A DNA stretch of 64,000 bases, from positions 5,816,501 to 5,880,500 of the forward strand of contig NC_070603.1 in assembly GCF_027172205.1 (NCBI RefSeq), in the 5' to 3' direction. Below, piece after piece: positions 36,850 through 48,842 of the stretch (position 1 is the first letter of the stretch; each line of letters starts with the position of its first letter). The notes beneath the pieces are model-generated. The model did not search any database, was not told the DNA's origin, and was given only the letters and a program-made list of their open reading frames with translations. The position numbers and the translations under genes are program-made. This DNA comes from Podarcis raffonei. Lineage: Eukaryota; Chordata; Lepidosauria; Squamata; Lacertidae.

Positions 36850-38450
36850 TTACACATACATGTATACTGCTCCTCCATGTCAGGGGGCATCCTGAGCCAA
36901 TCGGAACCTCTGCTTGTGTGAAGCAACAAATTGGTATGCACATAGCTCTGCTTCTCACATGCACCCAGCGGGGTAGGGCTGCCAGGCGTGGCCTCTGGGT
37001 TTGTTGAGGGCAGGGCCAGCCTGCACACCCCCTGTGATGCCCTCAATGCTTTTTGAAGGTGAAAGGTGTTTCTCAACTTGAGTCCACAAGAATTTGTGCC
37101 ATTACAAGTTTTCTTGGCCACAAACTTCTTCGTTTTAGTTGCAGCAGACCGACATGGCAACAGGGAATCCTATCAATCGCGTGCGCATGCACACACACAC
37201 ACACACACACCCTACCCTGATACATTTTTCACGGCTTTCCTTCTGTCATCCTATTCTCCCATTATTCTAATTCTGGTTTATTCCAGTTGAAATAATCTGG
37301 GTTAGTTATATATATAATATTGATAATTCCTCACTTGCATAACATGTTTTTCAGGGGCCAGTGTGATGGAGTCAAAATCTTTGAGCTCAGCCTAGAGAGC
37401 ATCACTGCACAGGTTTAGCTTTGTTTGTTTGTTTGTTTCAAAACTTACTTTTAGTGTCTTGTATTTGAGGCACTTGGTTTTTTAAAAGTTTGTCTTGTCT
37501 TGTCTTTTTTTAGCTGCATTTCTGTCCTCCATTTTCTCTCTCTCTCTCCCCCTCTCTTCCCCCCCACATAGGATCACAGATGTCCTCCTTTTCTCACCAC
37601 GAGTTTCAGCTTTTGGCCTGGAAAGTGTTTGAGGGTTATAAACTCTGAATCATGCTCAAAGCAGCAAACTCATCTGGTTCTAATTATCCCGCCGCTGCTC
37701 CTCTCCACTCTTGCCGTTCTGCATGTTTCCCCCAAACCATCTGATTCGGTGGGACACACCCGAAAGCAGGAGTGCCAGAGGCACCTTGTGAATCGGGACT
37801 TTGTGAGGAGGGAAAATAAATAAACAAACCAAGATGCAGGCCAGCAGGATGGCAGCTTCCTGCAACTGGCTTCCCAGGAGGTGCATCACAGAATGCCTCT
37901 ATGTGAAGGCAGGGGAAGGGGCAGAACTGGGCAGCGACTCTTTCACATGTTTGGGAGACTGACTTGGGTGGAGAGGTCCATGGGGATTTTCTCTGCATGT
38001 CAGGAATAGGAAACATGTGGGACTCGGACTCTTACCACCACTGTTCCACACTGGCTGGGCTTTATTTCACCTGGGTCAAAGACCCAGTTTGGCAGACCCC
38101 CATGTGCACACAGACACACACACACACAGGTTGGGAGCCTCAGTGGTACCTCTCTGAAGGTCTCACCCAGGGCAAAAAACCCGCCTACCCGTTCCGTAGC
38201 TGCGGCACTGCCGGGGCTTGATGGGAGATGGGAGCCCAGCAATGCCTGGAGGAGCATAGGGCACCCCACCCCTCTTCAAAGAGCTGCGCAAAACTTAGCA
38301 CAAACTATTCCAGCTGCTCTGTCGCGGTACCTAAGCCTCATCTAGCGTGACCCTCCCTTATCTTTATTTCTTGGCTCTCTGGCTTATGCTACACAGTTTG
38401 AAGGGGACTGACACACCTTCCAGACACAGCTGCTGCTGCTGCTGCTTCTT
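36850..38450. other. Intergenic, no supported gene; short CA repeat
   Basis: A CA microsatellite occupies about 37,190-37,210. Short TTTG, TCTTG and TC tracts lie near 37,425-37,560. No coding structure or named repeat is seen in the rest. Confidence 0.5.
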
Positions 38451-38998
38451 TAGCGATCACTCATAGCTGAGTAACATTGTCTTCCATAAACACGGTTTTA
38501 ACAATGAGTCCGTAAGTGACTGTGGAGGCCAATACTGTATCCACACGGCCTTCCACAGTGGAGACACTGGTTTCCGGGCGGGAGTTGATCACAGTGTGGA
38601 TTTGCCAAGCGTCCCTTCCTCTTAGCACGTTTCTCCCTTGCGTCCTGAGTTTGAGCGTCTTCAAAGCCCATGGCACCTTTGGTAAAGGCTGTTCTCCAGT
38701 TGGAGTGCTCACAGGCAAGTGTTTCCCAGTTGTTGGTGTTTATACTACATTTTTAAAGATTTGCCTTGAGACAGTCTTTAAACCTCTTTTGTTGACCACC
38801 AGCATTATGCTTTCCATTTTTAAGTTCGGAATAGAGTCCAACCGCCGCATCAGTGACTGGTCCAAGGGTTGCCAGTGAAACTGTAGGCAGAGCAGGAGTT
38901 TCCTGCTCCTTACAGGTTGTCTGTGATCCTGAGGGTGATGGAGGTTCTGTGTCCAACTGCAGGACACTTTCCCTCTCTCTTTGGTGTGGCTGGTGCAC
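38450..38998 (-). mobile_element. Non-LTR retrotransposon fragment, reverse-transcriptase C-terminal tail
   Basis: The minus strand reads LYSELKNGKHNAGGQQKRFK, then KDCLKANL and, in broken continuation, NWETLACEHSNWR-like sequence. This is the tail that follows the reverse transcriptase in some LINEs often labelled endonuclease-reverse transcriptase. Frame continuity is lost between the pieces. The clade is uncertain (not CR1, L2 or L1). Confidence 0.65.
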
Positions 38999-39059
38999 TA
39001 ATACGCCTCCGCAGCCCTTGGCTTATAAAAACAGACAAGCCAGCCCACAGTTTTGAATT

Positions 39060-41780
39060 AACATGACATTGGGGGAATAAATGCAATTGTAACAGTGGAA
39101 AATCGATGTAAAATCTCTCAAGGGGTCCCTGTGGCAAAATAATATTGCTTGTGTCTTCGTTCTTCACGCACTTTTTCCAGACACAATTTCTGTGTGTGTT
39201 CTGAGTTTCCCCTGCATGCCCGAGGAGCCGTCCTCCTTCCTGGTGCAAGGAGAAGGAGCAGCTGTGGCTTTCTTCTAGTCCAGTGGCTTTCCTAGAGCTG
39301 TGTGTTCAGGAAGCCCTGGGGCTTGTAAGAAGCTTTCCTGAGGAGATGAGGAAAGCTTGCCCCAGTGAGTGACATTTTGCACCTAGCTTTGACCACCTAG
39401 CGACCAACCAAGCAAAGATGCCTGGGGGCCAGGATGGTGCCCGACATCTCCACCACCTGGAGGTGCATGCCTGGGGATCATAGGATCCGGAGTGTTTAGT
39501 CACATACTAATATTCCATCCTGTAGAATTCTGTCAGTTATATTCTATCTGCACATTCGGAATGAATTTCTGGAACCAAAATGCTTTTTCTGTGCAGCCTG
39601 AGCAGGAGCAGTTACCACTAAGACAAAGAGCTGGAATTGGCCAATATAGATGTGGACCTGGTTCTCAAAGTTCTTAACCTAGCTCAAGGTTGTCATCTGA
39701 ACTAGCCAGATGTTTATCTGATAATCAGTCACAGCCAATCCATCCTTTGAAAAACAAGATGAGCCATCTTGCCCCAAAATGGCAACTAGACATTCCATTT
39801 TGGCAACTGCAACCTTGGTTCAAGGAGCCATTTGGTGCCTAGCTTATATATCTGTGAGTTTCTAACACTGTACCACCTTTTAGCAGCAAACTTTCCTTGA
39901 GCGCTTGGTAGGTCAGTGGCAGGCAAACCAGTGTGAAAAGGATGCCTTGAAAGTAAAGAGGGTTTTTTAAAACCAGTGTACAGTATTCGTCTTTTTGCCA
40001 AGATGTGAGGGGTGGGAAGGTCAGCTGCTCATCTGCCCTGGCAAACTGAAACTTCAGGGGGCAGCCTTGGCTTTCATACCAGACACAGACTTGTAACCAT
40101 CTGTGAGTTTTAAAACAAATATTAGAGCATTGATATTCAGAGTACAATAAAGAAGCAATAGCAGGTTAGGTAAGCATTGTTTGATTGCTGTAACCTTGTA
40201 GCTTGAGCTTCCAGCTTTGCATTGATCTTGACGAGAACTGATGTACAGTACTTCTCTGAAGACAAACCCTCATTTGATAGTTAAGTTCTTGAGGGGGGGA
40301 GATTGACACCAGAGCTTTAATGCAGGTGTGGGGATCCTTTGGCCCACCAGCTGTTGCTGAAATTCAACTCCCAACAGCCCCAGCAAGCATGAGTAACGGA
40401 AGAGGGGATTTTCCCTCTGGGTGATGGGGAATCTAGTTCATTTTAAAATGCATTGTTGGACAATTCCTTCATTAGAACCAGCCAAAATGTCACAAGCGAG
40501 CTTTCAAGTTATCCAGAACTCTTCATCAGGTTGGATGTTAAAGAGACATAGGGAGAGAAGAGTTGCCTTGATGTTGGCAGCCATGAAGTCTGCAGTTGGC
40601 CACAGTGTTAAAGATGGAGGAGATCGCAGCCTCAATTGGATTAAGCTTAACTAGGTGGTGTTATGCAGGTTGCATCTAAGACAAAGAAATACACAGTGGC
40701 CCCCACTTATGAAATACCAAATGCAATGGTTACTCAGATCTGTCTCCTACCTTAAACAAAACGCATAGGTTCCTTCTTGGGTAGAGAACAGAAATAAAGA
40801 GAAACAGGCAGTTTTTATATTTTCAAAGCAGGAGATTAATTTTAGGCGGTGTAAAAATGTTGCAGAAAAGCCAAATTTGGGCTCAGAGGGAATTAAAATG
40901 TCTGATGTCAGATATTCTGGTACCCCAGGCAACATCAAGGGAAATCAAAGAAAGCAGTAGCAGCAATGCAGACCAGTCCACCTATGACCACATAGCAGTA
41001 GACCTTAGAACCCTGATCAGAACCAGAGGATTTCTGTCAGCTGGGAATGTAGAAGACCTGGGACGTAACTCCCATCCTCACAGTTACCTTTCCCCTCTTC
41101 TTTCAGCTCTGTGTTTGGTCGAGCAACCAAAATCCTCCTCAAGCAGCTGGATTGGGTCCCTGCTGATCCCTACCTTAAAAGAATGTAACCTTGTGTGTGC
41201 ACTGTTAAAGATATGGCAGGGTGGGAGCAGACCACATCTGCAGTGCAATGCTAAGCAGTTTTCCTCAGAAATTGCACTGAATTTGGTGGGGCTTTCTCAC
41301 TAGTAAGTGCTTAGGGTTTCCACCTTAGAAATCTATCCCCCTTTCAAGGAAAGTTTTTAATAATTGATAGTGGGGGGGGGGGAATGGCAAATATATGAGC
41401 AGATTATGTCTTGAAGATAGGGGATTCTTATTTGAGCAGGGTGCTTTCACTCCAGATTATTTTTTAGCGGTTGCTGCTATTTGATGGTGAGGCTGAATCT
41501 GCTTCACAGTACATTTTTCTGTTTGAAGGTCCAGATGCAGCTTGGGATATGGACCCAAAATATAACCTTAAGGTTATGTTTCACTGGTACCCCTAGTGAA
41601 TGTAGCAATCTCCTGCCATTAACCAGGGGGAGGGGGCTTTTGGGATACTCCCCATCATGATGTAGGGGCCAATTTGTTATCTATGGCAATGTTGAATGTT
41701 GCCATTAGGCCAAGTGGGCAGCCTCCCAAGGCGCAGACCTCAGAGGGGCTCAGTGCTGACTGACCTTCGAGGGGCACAGT
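39060..41780. other. Intergenic, no supported gene
   Basis: It contains a worn palindromic hAT-like MITE at about 40,321-40,400 (CCAGCTGTTGCTGAAATTCA, ACTCCCAACAGCCC). A frame at 40,857-41,303 is open for 148 codons but has no recognisable content. Confidence 0.45.
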
Positions 41781-41789
41781 TTTGCACTT

Positions 41790-41870
41790 AATAGAACCAC
41801 AGAACTAGAGTGGGAAGGGAGCCCGAGGGTCATCTAGTCCAACCCCCTGCAGTGCAGGAATCTTAAGCAA
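41790..41870 (-). mobile_element. CR1 LINE terminal fragment
   Basis: GAGTGGGAAGGGAGCCCGAG, then GGTCATCTAGTCCAACCCCC, is the inverse of the CR1 3' end. Confidence 0.75.
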
Positions 41871-42029
41871 AACTACATCCTACATGACAGATCTTATAAA
41901 ATTTCGATAACAACAGTTTACATTCCGTTTATATTTTGAAGAACTCTTATCGCTTTGGAAGTAATTCGCCCATTGTGCGTGCGTGCAAGTAGCTCTCCTT
42001 GCCTAGGGCGCAAAATAGCCCGGCGCTGG

Positions 42030-42430
42030 CCCTAGTAGGATGGGGAATATCGCCCCAAAGGGCGAGACATGGCGCTCCTTTAGTTTGAAATCCTTCCGGC
42101 CGAAGGAGGGCCTGTCAGGCGAGGGGGAAGGCGCGTCGGGGCTGGGGGTCTGGGCTGCGCGCAGGCGGGGGGCGGCGGAGGGCGGAGCTCGGCGCGGCCC
42201 GTTCCCTCCTGCCTCCGCCTCCGCCGCCCAACAATAGCAGGCCCCGAGTCGGGCCGCGTCGGGCGGGAGGATGGCCAGGCGCCGCCGGGGCCTCCATCGC
42301 AGAGACGGGAGCGCGCTCGACCCCCGGGCCTCCCGCCCCGCCGGGCTGGCCAGGCGGCCGAGACGGTAAGGAGGAGACCGGGGTCCGGGGCAGGCGCTTC
42401 GGGGGGCGGCGGGGGGTGAGCCAAGGGGCT
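42030..42430 (+). promoter_or_regulatory. NCKAP5L: CpG-island promoter and noncoding exon 1 of NCKAP5L
   Basis: A compact, very CpG-rich block lies upstream of the NCKAP5L coding exons on the same strand. A strong donor, GAGACG|GTAAGG, follows base 42,365, which suggests that exon 1 ends there. GC-box-like GGGCGG and CCGCC runs are frequent and no TATA is seen. The link to NCKAP5L is inferred from order and strand. The first coding exon is 9 kb further on. Confidence 0.6.
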
Positions 42431-43487
42431 CCGTGGAGGACTGCGGGACCTCGAGGAGAATGGCTGGCGGGAGAGCCCTGGGGGGGTGTTATGGAAGAAG
42501 GGGGGTTATTTGGAGCAATCTGGGAGCAGAAACCTGGGGGGAAGGGGGTCGATCTATGGGAGGCATCTGCACAACTATTCTTGAAGCAGCGCACTTGCAA
42601 GCTTCTATCGGGTTGGGGCTCAAGGGGGTCTCTGGAGCTTGGAGATCGCTGCGTGCAAGGGTGTATACGTGTGAATGTGTGTGCCATTATGGATAAGATG
42701 AGCAGTGTGAGTTAGGAGGCTAGCGGAGTCCGGGGAAAGATTTGGAGCATCCTTCTACAATTCCTGTTTGGAGAAGATGCGGGAGGATCTTTCACCTTGG
42801 CACCTGGTTTGGGGCCAGATAACGCAAGCGCTGCTTTGCATGGGATCCCGCTTCCCCTCCTGTTCTCTCTGACCCCCACCGGGACTTCGGGGGTTTACCG
42901 AGGAGAGTGGCGTGATCTGAGGCCCTTTAAGAACCCTTTTGTATTTAGGGCAGTGTGTCATTTTCTGCAGCTGCTTTTTCTGATTTAACGGGGTTCAGAC
43001 CCAACAGCTGTCTCGGATGTCTCTCCGTTCCCTACGGTTAATCCCTTTGTGCTGAGCATGGAGACGTTGGCACTACCCAGCGGCTTCCCTTTGCCCACCC
43101 CCCTCCCCAAAAGTCCAGGAATGCAGCCAAGAAAACGGCAGTCTTCCCAGTATGCCGGGCTGGAGTCGGCTGAGTGCCCTTGGCTGAGAACTAGTGCGGA
43201 GTACTGGGCTAGATGCACGCAGGAATGTTGGCTGGCTGGCAGGCTGGCGCGCATCATGGTCAAGGATGCTCAAGAGGGCTTCCTCCAAGGGGATGTGCAT
43301 GGCAGACGTGGGCAGCTCATCTGCAAGGGAGCCTGGGAGCCGGGGGGGGAGGGGGGATTGGGGAGCACCCTTGCCTTGGAAGAGCAGAGGTGGCCTTTCC
43401 ACTGGAGACTCCTCAGTGCGCTGCTTATTGGAGCATCTCAAAGCAGCCATTGACCCAAACATCCCAACTGCCAGGTTTAATTAGACC

Positions 43488-43490
<3 letters not shown>

Positions 43491-43522
<32 letters not shown>
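43491..43522. repeat. TG dinucleotide microsatellite
   Basis: About 16 uninterrupted TG units in the probable first intron of NCKAP5L. Confidence 0.95.
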
Positions 43523-43523
<1 letters not shown>

Positions 43524-44174
43524 TGCTGAGGAAATTGGAGTCGCAGAGGGAGTGGGTGTTGCGTGGCCTCTGATGGAAAGCCCTGGGAAATAGTCTCCTT
43601 GACCAGTTTCAGCCTCCCTTCTCTAGCCTTTGCCAGAACTGAGGAATGGAACCCAGAGCTTTTGGCTGCTCAAGGGTTAATTGTGAGCTAGAACTGGGAT
43701 TTTTTTAGCAGGACTTAGTCCTGAAATGCATGAAATAGTAATCTTAGCATTTCTCTTTGGCTGGTGAGTGCACCATCAACACTGTATAAATACACACACA
43801 TATACATAGAGAAAGAGAGAGGTATGTTAAGAATTGGGTCCACAAATGGATGTATAGCCCAGAAAGGTTGAAGATCTCCAAAACCAAGGTTGAAGATCTC
43901 TGAGGACATGCAGTCTTTCCTTCAAGACTGGGTAAACCTTTGGTAGTTCCCATCTGATTGGAGGCAGGGAGGGCTTTTGTGTAATGCAGTCTGGGCAAAC
44001 TGGAAGAGTATATGGGCAGAGCTAAGTACACACACTGTATTGTGTATTTTTATAAAGTGCTAGGTTGGCTTTTGGTTTTCTTGCCAGCTGTATCCACCAG
44101 ACTTCCACTTGCTTGCTGGAGCTGCAATTAAAGCTAGAAATTGGAAGAGGAATGGTTTGAGAGATCATGGTCCC

Positions 44175-44440
44175 TTTTTATTATTTATTTGTTTTATTTA
44201 TTTTATAAGATGTATATACCACTTGATTGTTAAAAAACAACAACCCTCAAAGCAGTTAACAAAAATATAAAACAATAAAATTGAGGGGAGGGGAATTACA
44301 ACCATACTTTAAAACATACAAAGTTAAAATACTAAAGCAGGTTAAAATTACCTCAACTTTCTAATCAGCTGGGTAGGTTTGTTTAAACAATAATGTTTTT
44401 ATGAATTATCAGAAGCAGTAGCACAATCAGGATTTCTGAA
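44175..44440 (-). mobile_element. L2/CR1-like LINE 3' fragment
   Basis: TTATAAGATGTATATACCAC and CAAAGCAGTTAACAAAAATA are the reversed 3' end of the LINE family whose coding tail is seen at 47.6-48.1 kb. Confidence 0.5.
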
Positions 44441-44805
44441 GCTTCTTTCTGCTAGGATGCGTAACATAAGAAATTTGAAACGTTGAATGTCAGAATATTA
44501 AGAAATACTAAAGAGAGATTAAAATTAATTCATAAACTAGTATAGTACAATGTAATATAATACATTAGATGTTTATTATAATAGCAATGATACTGTGTTA
44601 GTCTAAATGGCCATGATTGATAGAACAAGATAATTTTTGAAGATTATATATACACACACTTATTCATATATATTTATATTTAATCTGTGAGCATTGTATG
44701 CATTATATTCTGTAAAAAAGAAAACTAGAATTTCTGCTTTCCTACCCTTCTCTGATTACAATGTTGACACATGTCTCCCCTCAAGATTAAAATATAATTC
44801 ATTCA

Positions 44806-44806
44806 T

Positions 44807-44902
<96 letters not shown>

Positions 44903-44910
44903 TGTGTGTG
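44806..44910. repeat. Compound microsatellite (TTTC)n(TC)n(TG)n
   Basis: Three repeat phases follow each other without interruption over about 105 bp: TTTC units, then TC, then TG. All are pyrimidine-rich or alternating tracts able to form non-B DNA. Confidence 0.95.
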
Positions 44911-44964
44911 AACCCCTCATGACAACAAGGAGTGGATCACTCACAAGAGTGTGTGTAGCAGCTG

Positions 44965-45120
44965 GAGTGTTGGGTTTAGAATGTTAAATGGGTTTAGAGT
45001 CCTGGGTTCAGATCTCTGTTCAACCATACAGCTCACTGGATGAATTTGGGCCAATTAACAACTGGGGGTGAGGTCTGCTACTCTGAGCTTCATGAAAGAA
45101 TAGAAGGATTTGATTTTTTA
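44965..45120 (+). mobile_element. MIR-like SINE relic
   Basis: GAGTCCTGGGTTCAGATCTC, then ACAGCTCACTGGATGAATTT and GGGCCAATTAAC, have MIR order. Degraded. Confidence 0.45.
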
Positions 45121-45439
45121 AATTAAAACCACCACAACCACAACATGTACTAGAACCAGTCCAGACACCCAACTGATGGGGTTAAGAAAGTTATACACTG
45201 GTGGTGGCAATAGAACTTAGTTCTTAGGCTAGCTGCTTCTTAAGGGAGATCAAATAGCCGGGCTGTGAAAGACCACCTTCCCCAAGATCCCACAGAGCTG
45301 TTGCCAATTGGAACAGGCCATAGTGGAGTAGGTTGAAGATGGTGAGATTTGCTGCACTGTTTCTTCCTGCACTGCTCTTGACTGTTAGGGAGCCTTGCGG
45401 ACACACACACCACGTCCTGTGTCTGTAGAGAGGGATGAA

Positions 45440-45565
45440 GGATCTGACCTTCCACTTACTGTTGGGTTACAGCTTCCACCATCTCTGCCCCTTGGCCGTT
45501 CTGGTTGGGGCTGATGGAAGTTGGAGTTCAAGCACTTTCAGAGGACCACAGCTTTCTCATCCCTG
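45440..45565. mobile_element. Palindromic hAT-like MITE copy
   Basis: GTTACAGCTTCCACCATCTC and the inverse GGGGCTGATGGAAGTTGGAG, same family as 28,592. Confidence 0.55.
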
Positions 45566-45867
45566 CTGTGGAGGACATTCTTGGGGACATCCTCTGAATC
45601 AGACCACAGCTCTACCTTGTCCAGGATTCTGCCTCGTTAACATATTCCTTTGGGAAGCTTGCCAACTGGACCTGATGATGGGGGATGAAACTGATAGACA
45701 AGTCCTTCATGAATTTATCCTTTGGGTGGTGCTGTGGAAGCAATCTTGTTTTATCTAACCCAATTAGAGGTTTGTTTGTTGATTAAATGAGATGTAAGTC
45801 TTGTCAAGTAAATAAAATCTGGACATCAGCTACCAGGGCATGTTCAAGGTCTTGTTATAACATATAC

Positions 45868-45942
45868 AGACCTGCAAGGGGTTTGACTAGGATGACCCAC
45901 AGGGTTCCTTCTAACTCTTCAGTTATATGGTTCTATGAACGA
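45868..45942 (+). mobile_element. CR1 terminal fragment
   Basis: GGGGTTTGACTAGGATGACC and the end GGTTCTATGAA match the CR1 3' terminus. The adjacent MITE starts 4 bp later. Confidence 0.7.
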
Positions 45943-45945
45943 CTA

Positions 45946-46305
45946 CCGTATTTTTCGCTCTATAGCACCAGACCATAACACGCACGTAGTTTTTAGAGGA
46001 GGAAAACAAGAAAAAAATATTCTAAACGAAATAGTGGATATATTATTTTTGTGGTTCATGCTGTGGCCACAGACATGTGATCTGACAGTGAGTTTGGAGT
46101 AGCCCAGTGCAAAAATCCTGAGGATCCATGTGTATCCATGCTTTGTAACCGCAGAGGAGGGAAGGAAGGGGAACCATGGATCCTCTGCTCACAACTGCAG
46201 CAGATCCCCCCTGCCGCCCGCAGGCATTCGCTCCATAACACGCACAGACATTTCCCCTTACTTTCTAGGAGGAAAAAAGTGAGTGTTATGGTGCAAAAAA
46301 TACGG
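45946..46305. mobile_element. MITE with CCGTATTTTTCGC termini
   Basis: The left end CCGTATTTTTCGCTCTATAG and the right end GTGCAAAAAATACGG are inverted, flanked by TA (45,944-45,945 and 46,306-46,307). It shares ends, CATAACACGCAC-like subterminal sequence and the ACATTTCCCCTT segment with the element at 2822. It lacks that copy's GC-rich stem-loops. Confidence 0.85.
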
Positions 46306-46944
46306 TACCTGAAAAAGCACCTGCCCCTGTAGGATCGCTTGGATCACCTGGAGAAATTCTCAGAATACAGAATACCCCAGGGCAGTGACCCCATAAACAC
46401 ACATTTTTCTGCTGTTGCCCCTGCTCCCTTCTCCTCTGGTGTATGTGAAGCAGCAACCATCAGATACTTCAGATACCTTACAAAGGCTTGCCTTTTAAAA
46501 ACTCAAGCATTTCCTGACCCACAAGAATCAGGCCCCATTTTGTGTGTTTGAATCCTTTGAGTGCGAGTGTCTATTTTATTTGCTTTTATGTGTTTTTATA
46601 CTGCTGTTTTGCTGGTTTTAGGTTATCTTCTTTCAGCCTATATTGCTTGCTTTTTTAAGACTTTACACTGCTTCAAGATTTTTGAAATGTTAAGTGGCAC
46701 ATAAATATTTCTAAATAAATAAATACATATACTGTATAAAACTCAAAGGGGTGGACGGACCTTTTTTGCACTTTGTAAATGTGAACTTACCACTGGAGTG
46801 GAGAATGGCCAAGAGGAAGTTATTGGGGGGGGGGGGAGCATGTGGAGAGGTCCCTGAGTTAAAAATACCTCTCTGTAGCTGTCTGGCCCTTCCACTTCCT
46901 CTCTTGAGTGTCTGATATGCCTCTATTCCCTTTTTTGTGTTTTG

Positions 46945-47385
46945 ATTTATTTAACAGAATTTATATACTGCTCTTGCCAAAACCTGAAAGTGGGTTGCAT
47001 AAAATGTACAATGTGCCGATAAATCAGATACTAAAAACAAGCTAGCCTGAAATTTTGAAAAATAAAATCAAATTATTTAAAATCAAATCAATTTAAATGC
47101 AAATTATAAAATAAAATAACTTACTAAAATGCCTGTCAAGAACTTTTTTGTTTATCCAGACGTGTAAATTTTATCTGGCTCTCAAAACAGTACAGCGAAG
47201 GTGCCTGCCTAATTTCAATGGGCAGGGAGTTCCGAAGTGCAGGGGCTGCCATACTGAACGGCTGATTCCTTGGAAGTGTGGAAAGAACATTATGTGGCAC
47301 TTGTAAAATGCCAGATCTGCAGATCAAAATTGTTGAGTGGGCTTATAAGGCTATAGGCCCTAGTTGGCTATTGTGGCTCAAAGCC
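46945..47385 (-). mobile_element. L2-like LINE 3' fragment
   Basis: AT-rich left part (3' end). To its right is the block GGGCAGGGAGTTCCGAAGTG, whose inverse encodes the worn counterpart of the AFSVAAPALWNSLP region. Also CTTATAAGGCTATAGG as in the copy at 9.8 kb. Confidence 0.6.
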
Positions 47386-47403
47386 TCTCTTGAATCTGTC
47401 TAG

Positions 47404-47515
47404 AGCAGGGAAAGGGAATGGATGACTCTCTGGGAATGGTCTGACCACCACAACTCCATCGTTCTTGAGTCCACCAGCGACTGGAGGGCCACAGGCTCCC
47501 TAGTCCTGGTTTAAA
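47404..47515. mobile_element. Palindromic hAT-like MITE copy
   Basis: AGCAGGGAAAGGGAATGGAT to GGAGGGCCACAGGCTCCCTA. Low similarity but the right order. Confidence 0.45.
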
Positions 47516-47599
47516 ACGCACCACAAAATTTCTAGGGGGGAGGGTGGCATATATCGTTTTTTGTAAATCTGTTAGTTAATCCCTTCATTGATTTTTGAA

Positions 47600-48150
47600 T
47601 CTCTTCCTTTCAGACATCTCAAAGTGATTTACAATATAATGACATAAATGAAACATATATGTTAAAAACAAATGTGTATAAAAACAATTTTTAAAAACCA
47701 ACCCCAAAAATATAAAAGCAGTTTAAAACTACAACACATCCATGAAATAAGTTCATATCCACGGCAGGTATCAACTGGGATAAAGAATTCCGAAGGCTTG
47801 TTGAAAGAGGAACATCTTTGGCAGGTGCCAAAAAAACAATAGAAAAGGCAACTGTCTGATATGCAGTGGGAGTGAGTTCCGCAGGGTAAGTCCTCCTGCA
47901 GAACGCAGCAATCAGTTGGGTATGTAGGGGGTGAGGCGATCTTTTGGGTGTCCTGGTCCCAGGCTGTGTAGGGCTTTGTACAGCAGTACTACAACCTTGA
48001 ACCTAGCCTGGTGGCTAATCGGCAGCCAGGCAATTCCTTCAGCAGTGGCGTGATGTGATGGCGATTTTTCTCCCCAGTGAGCAGTCAAACTGCTGCCTTT
48101 TGCACTAGCTGCAGCTTCCGGGTCTGCCTCAGGCAGTAACCCAATCTACT
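47600..48150 (-). mobile_element. L2 LINE fragment
   Basis: The minus strand gives LRQTRKLQLVQKAAV and HHITPLLKELPGC-like pieces, the conserved L2 tail (LQLVQNAAARL, DHITPVLKDLHWLP). Its 5' end on the minus strand meets the target site of the L1 copy to the right. Confidence 0.7.
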
Positions 48151-48168
48151 TGGCTTCTCTTCTCTTTC

Positions 48169-48753
48169 TTTTTTTTTTAATAAAGATATTTATTAAATTT
48201 CCAATTTTATACAAACAAAAAGAAAAAAGCAAAAAAGTTTAAAAACACATACAGTTCACAATACTTAATTTTCAATGACATATTTCCCTGACCTCCTCAT
48301 ACCTCCCCTTCTTGTATTCCAATTCAAATTATTTACTCAGCAAATCCTTATCTCAAAACATTGCAGCTGGAAACCCCTTAATTTCTATCCAACATCATTC
48401 AACATTCTTTAATTTTACAATATTTCTGTAAATAGTCCTTAAATTTCTTCCAGTCTTCTTCCGCCGACTCTTCTCCCTGGTCACGGATTCTGCCAGTCAT
48501 TTCTGCCAATCCCATACAGTCGATCATCTTCATCTGCCATTCTTCCAGAGTGGGTAAATCTTGCGTCTTCCAATACTTTGCAATAAGTATTCTTGCTGCT
48601 GTTGTAGCATACATAAAGAAAGTTCTATCCTTTTTTAACACCAACTGGCCGACCATGCCCAAGAGAAAGGCCTCTGGTTTCTTCAAGAAGGTATATTTAA
48701 ATACCTTTTTCAATTCATTATATATCATTTCCCAGAAAGCCTTAATCTTAGGG
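48169..48753 (-). mobile_element. L1 LINE, 5'-truncated, with 17-bp target duplication
   Basis: On the minus strand the frame 48,399-48,728 reads MIYNELKKVFKYTFLKKPEA and later FFMYATTAARILIAKYWKTQ, the C-terminal end of L1 ORF2. A 3' UTR and a poly(A) (T-run at 48,169) follow. GGCTTCTCTTCTCTTTC occurs exactly at 48,152-48,168 and 48,754-48,770, so the ends are certain. The coding tail is still open for 109 codons, which suggests a moderately young copy. The right duplicate directly abuts an AG that looks like a splice acceptor. Confidence 0.95.
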
Positions 48754-48772
48754 GGCTTCTCTTCTCTTTCAG

Positions 48773-48842
48773 GTAGGAGCGACTAAGGAAGGCCTGGAGA
48801 TCCAGTCATCCACAGCGTCTACCTCTGGGTCCTTTGAGAAAG
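48773..48842 (+). other. NCKAP5L: Candidate noncoding exon of NCKAP5L (5' UTR)
   Basis: The pyrimidine tract CTTCTCTTCTCTTTCAG ends at 48,772. Seventy bases of non-repeat sequence follow, then GAAAG|GTAAAA, a usable donor. The segment has no ATG, as suits a 5' UTR exon, and lies between the CpG-island exon and the first coding exon. It is supported by splice motifs only. Confidence 0.35.

Noticed and set aside
40857-41303. 148-codon frame
   Set aside because: No domain, no splice borders, no neighbour support. Likely chance.
42040-42237. Small frame MGNIAPKG in the NCKAP5L CpG island
   Set aside because: Composition-driven. It ends before the exon donor and does not connect with the main frame.
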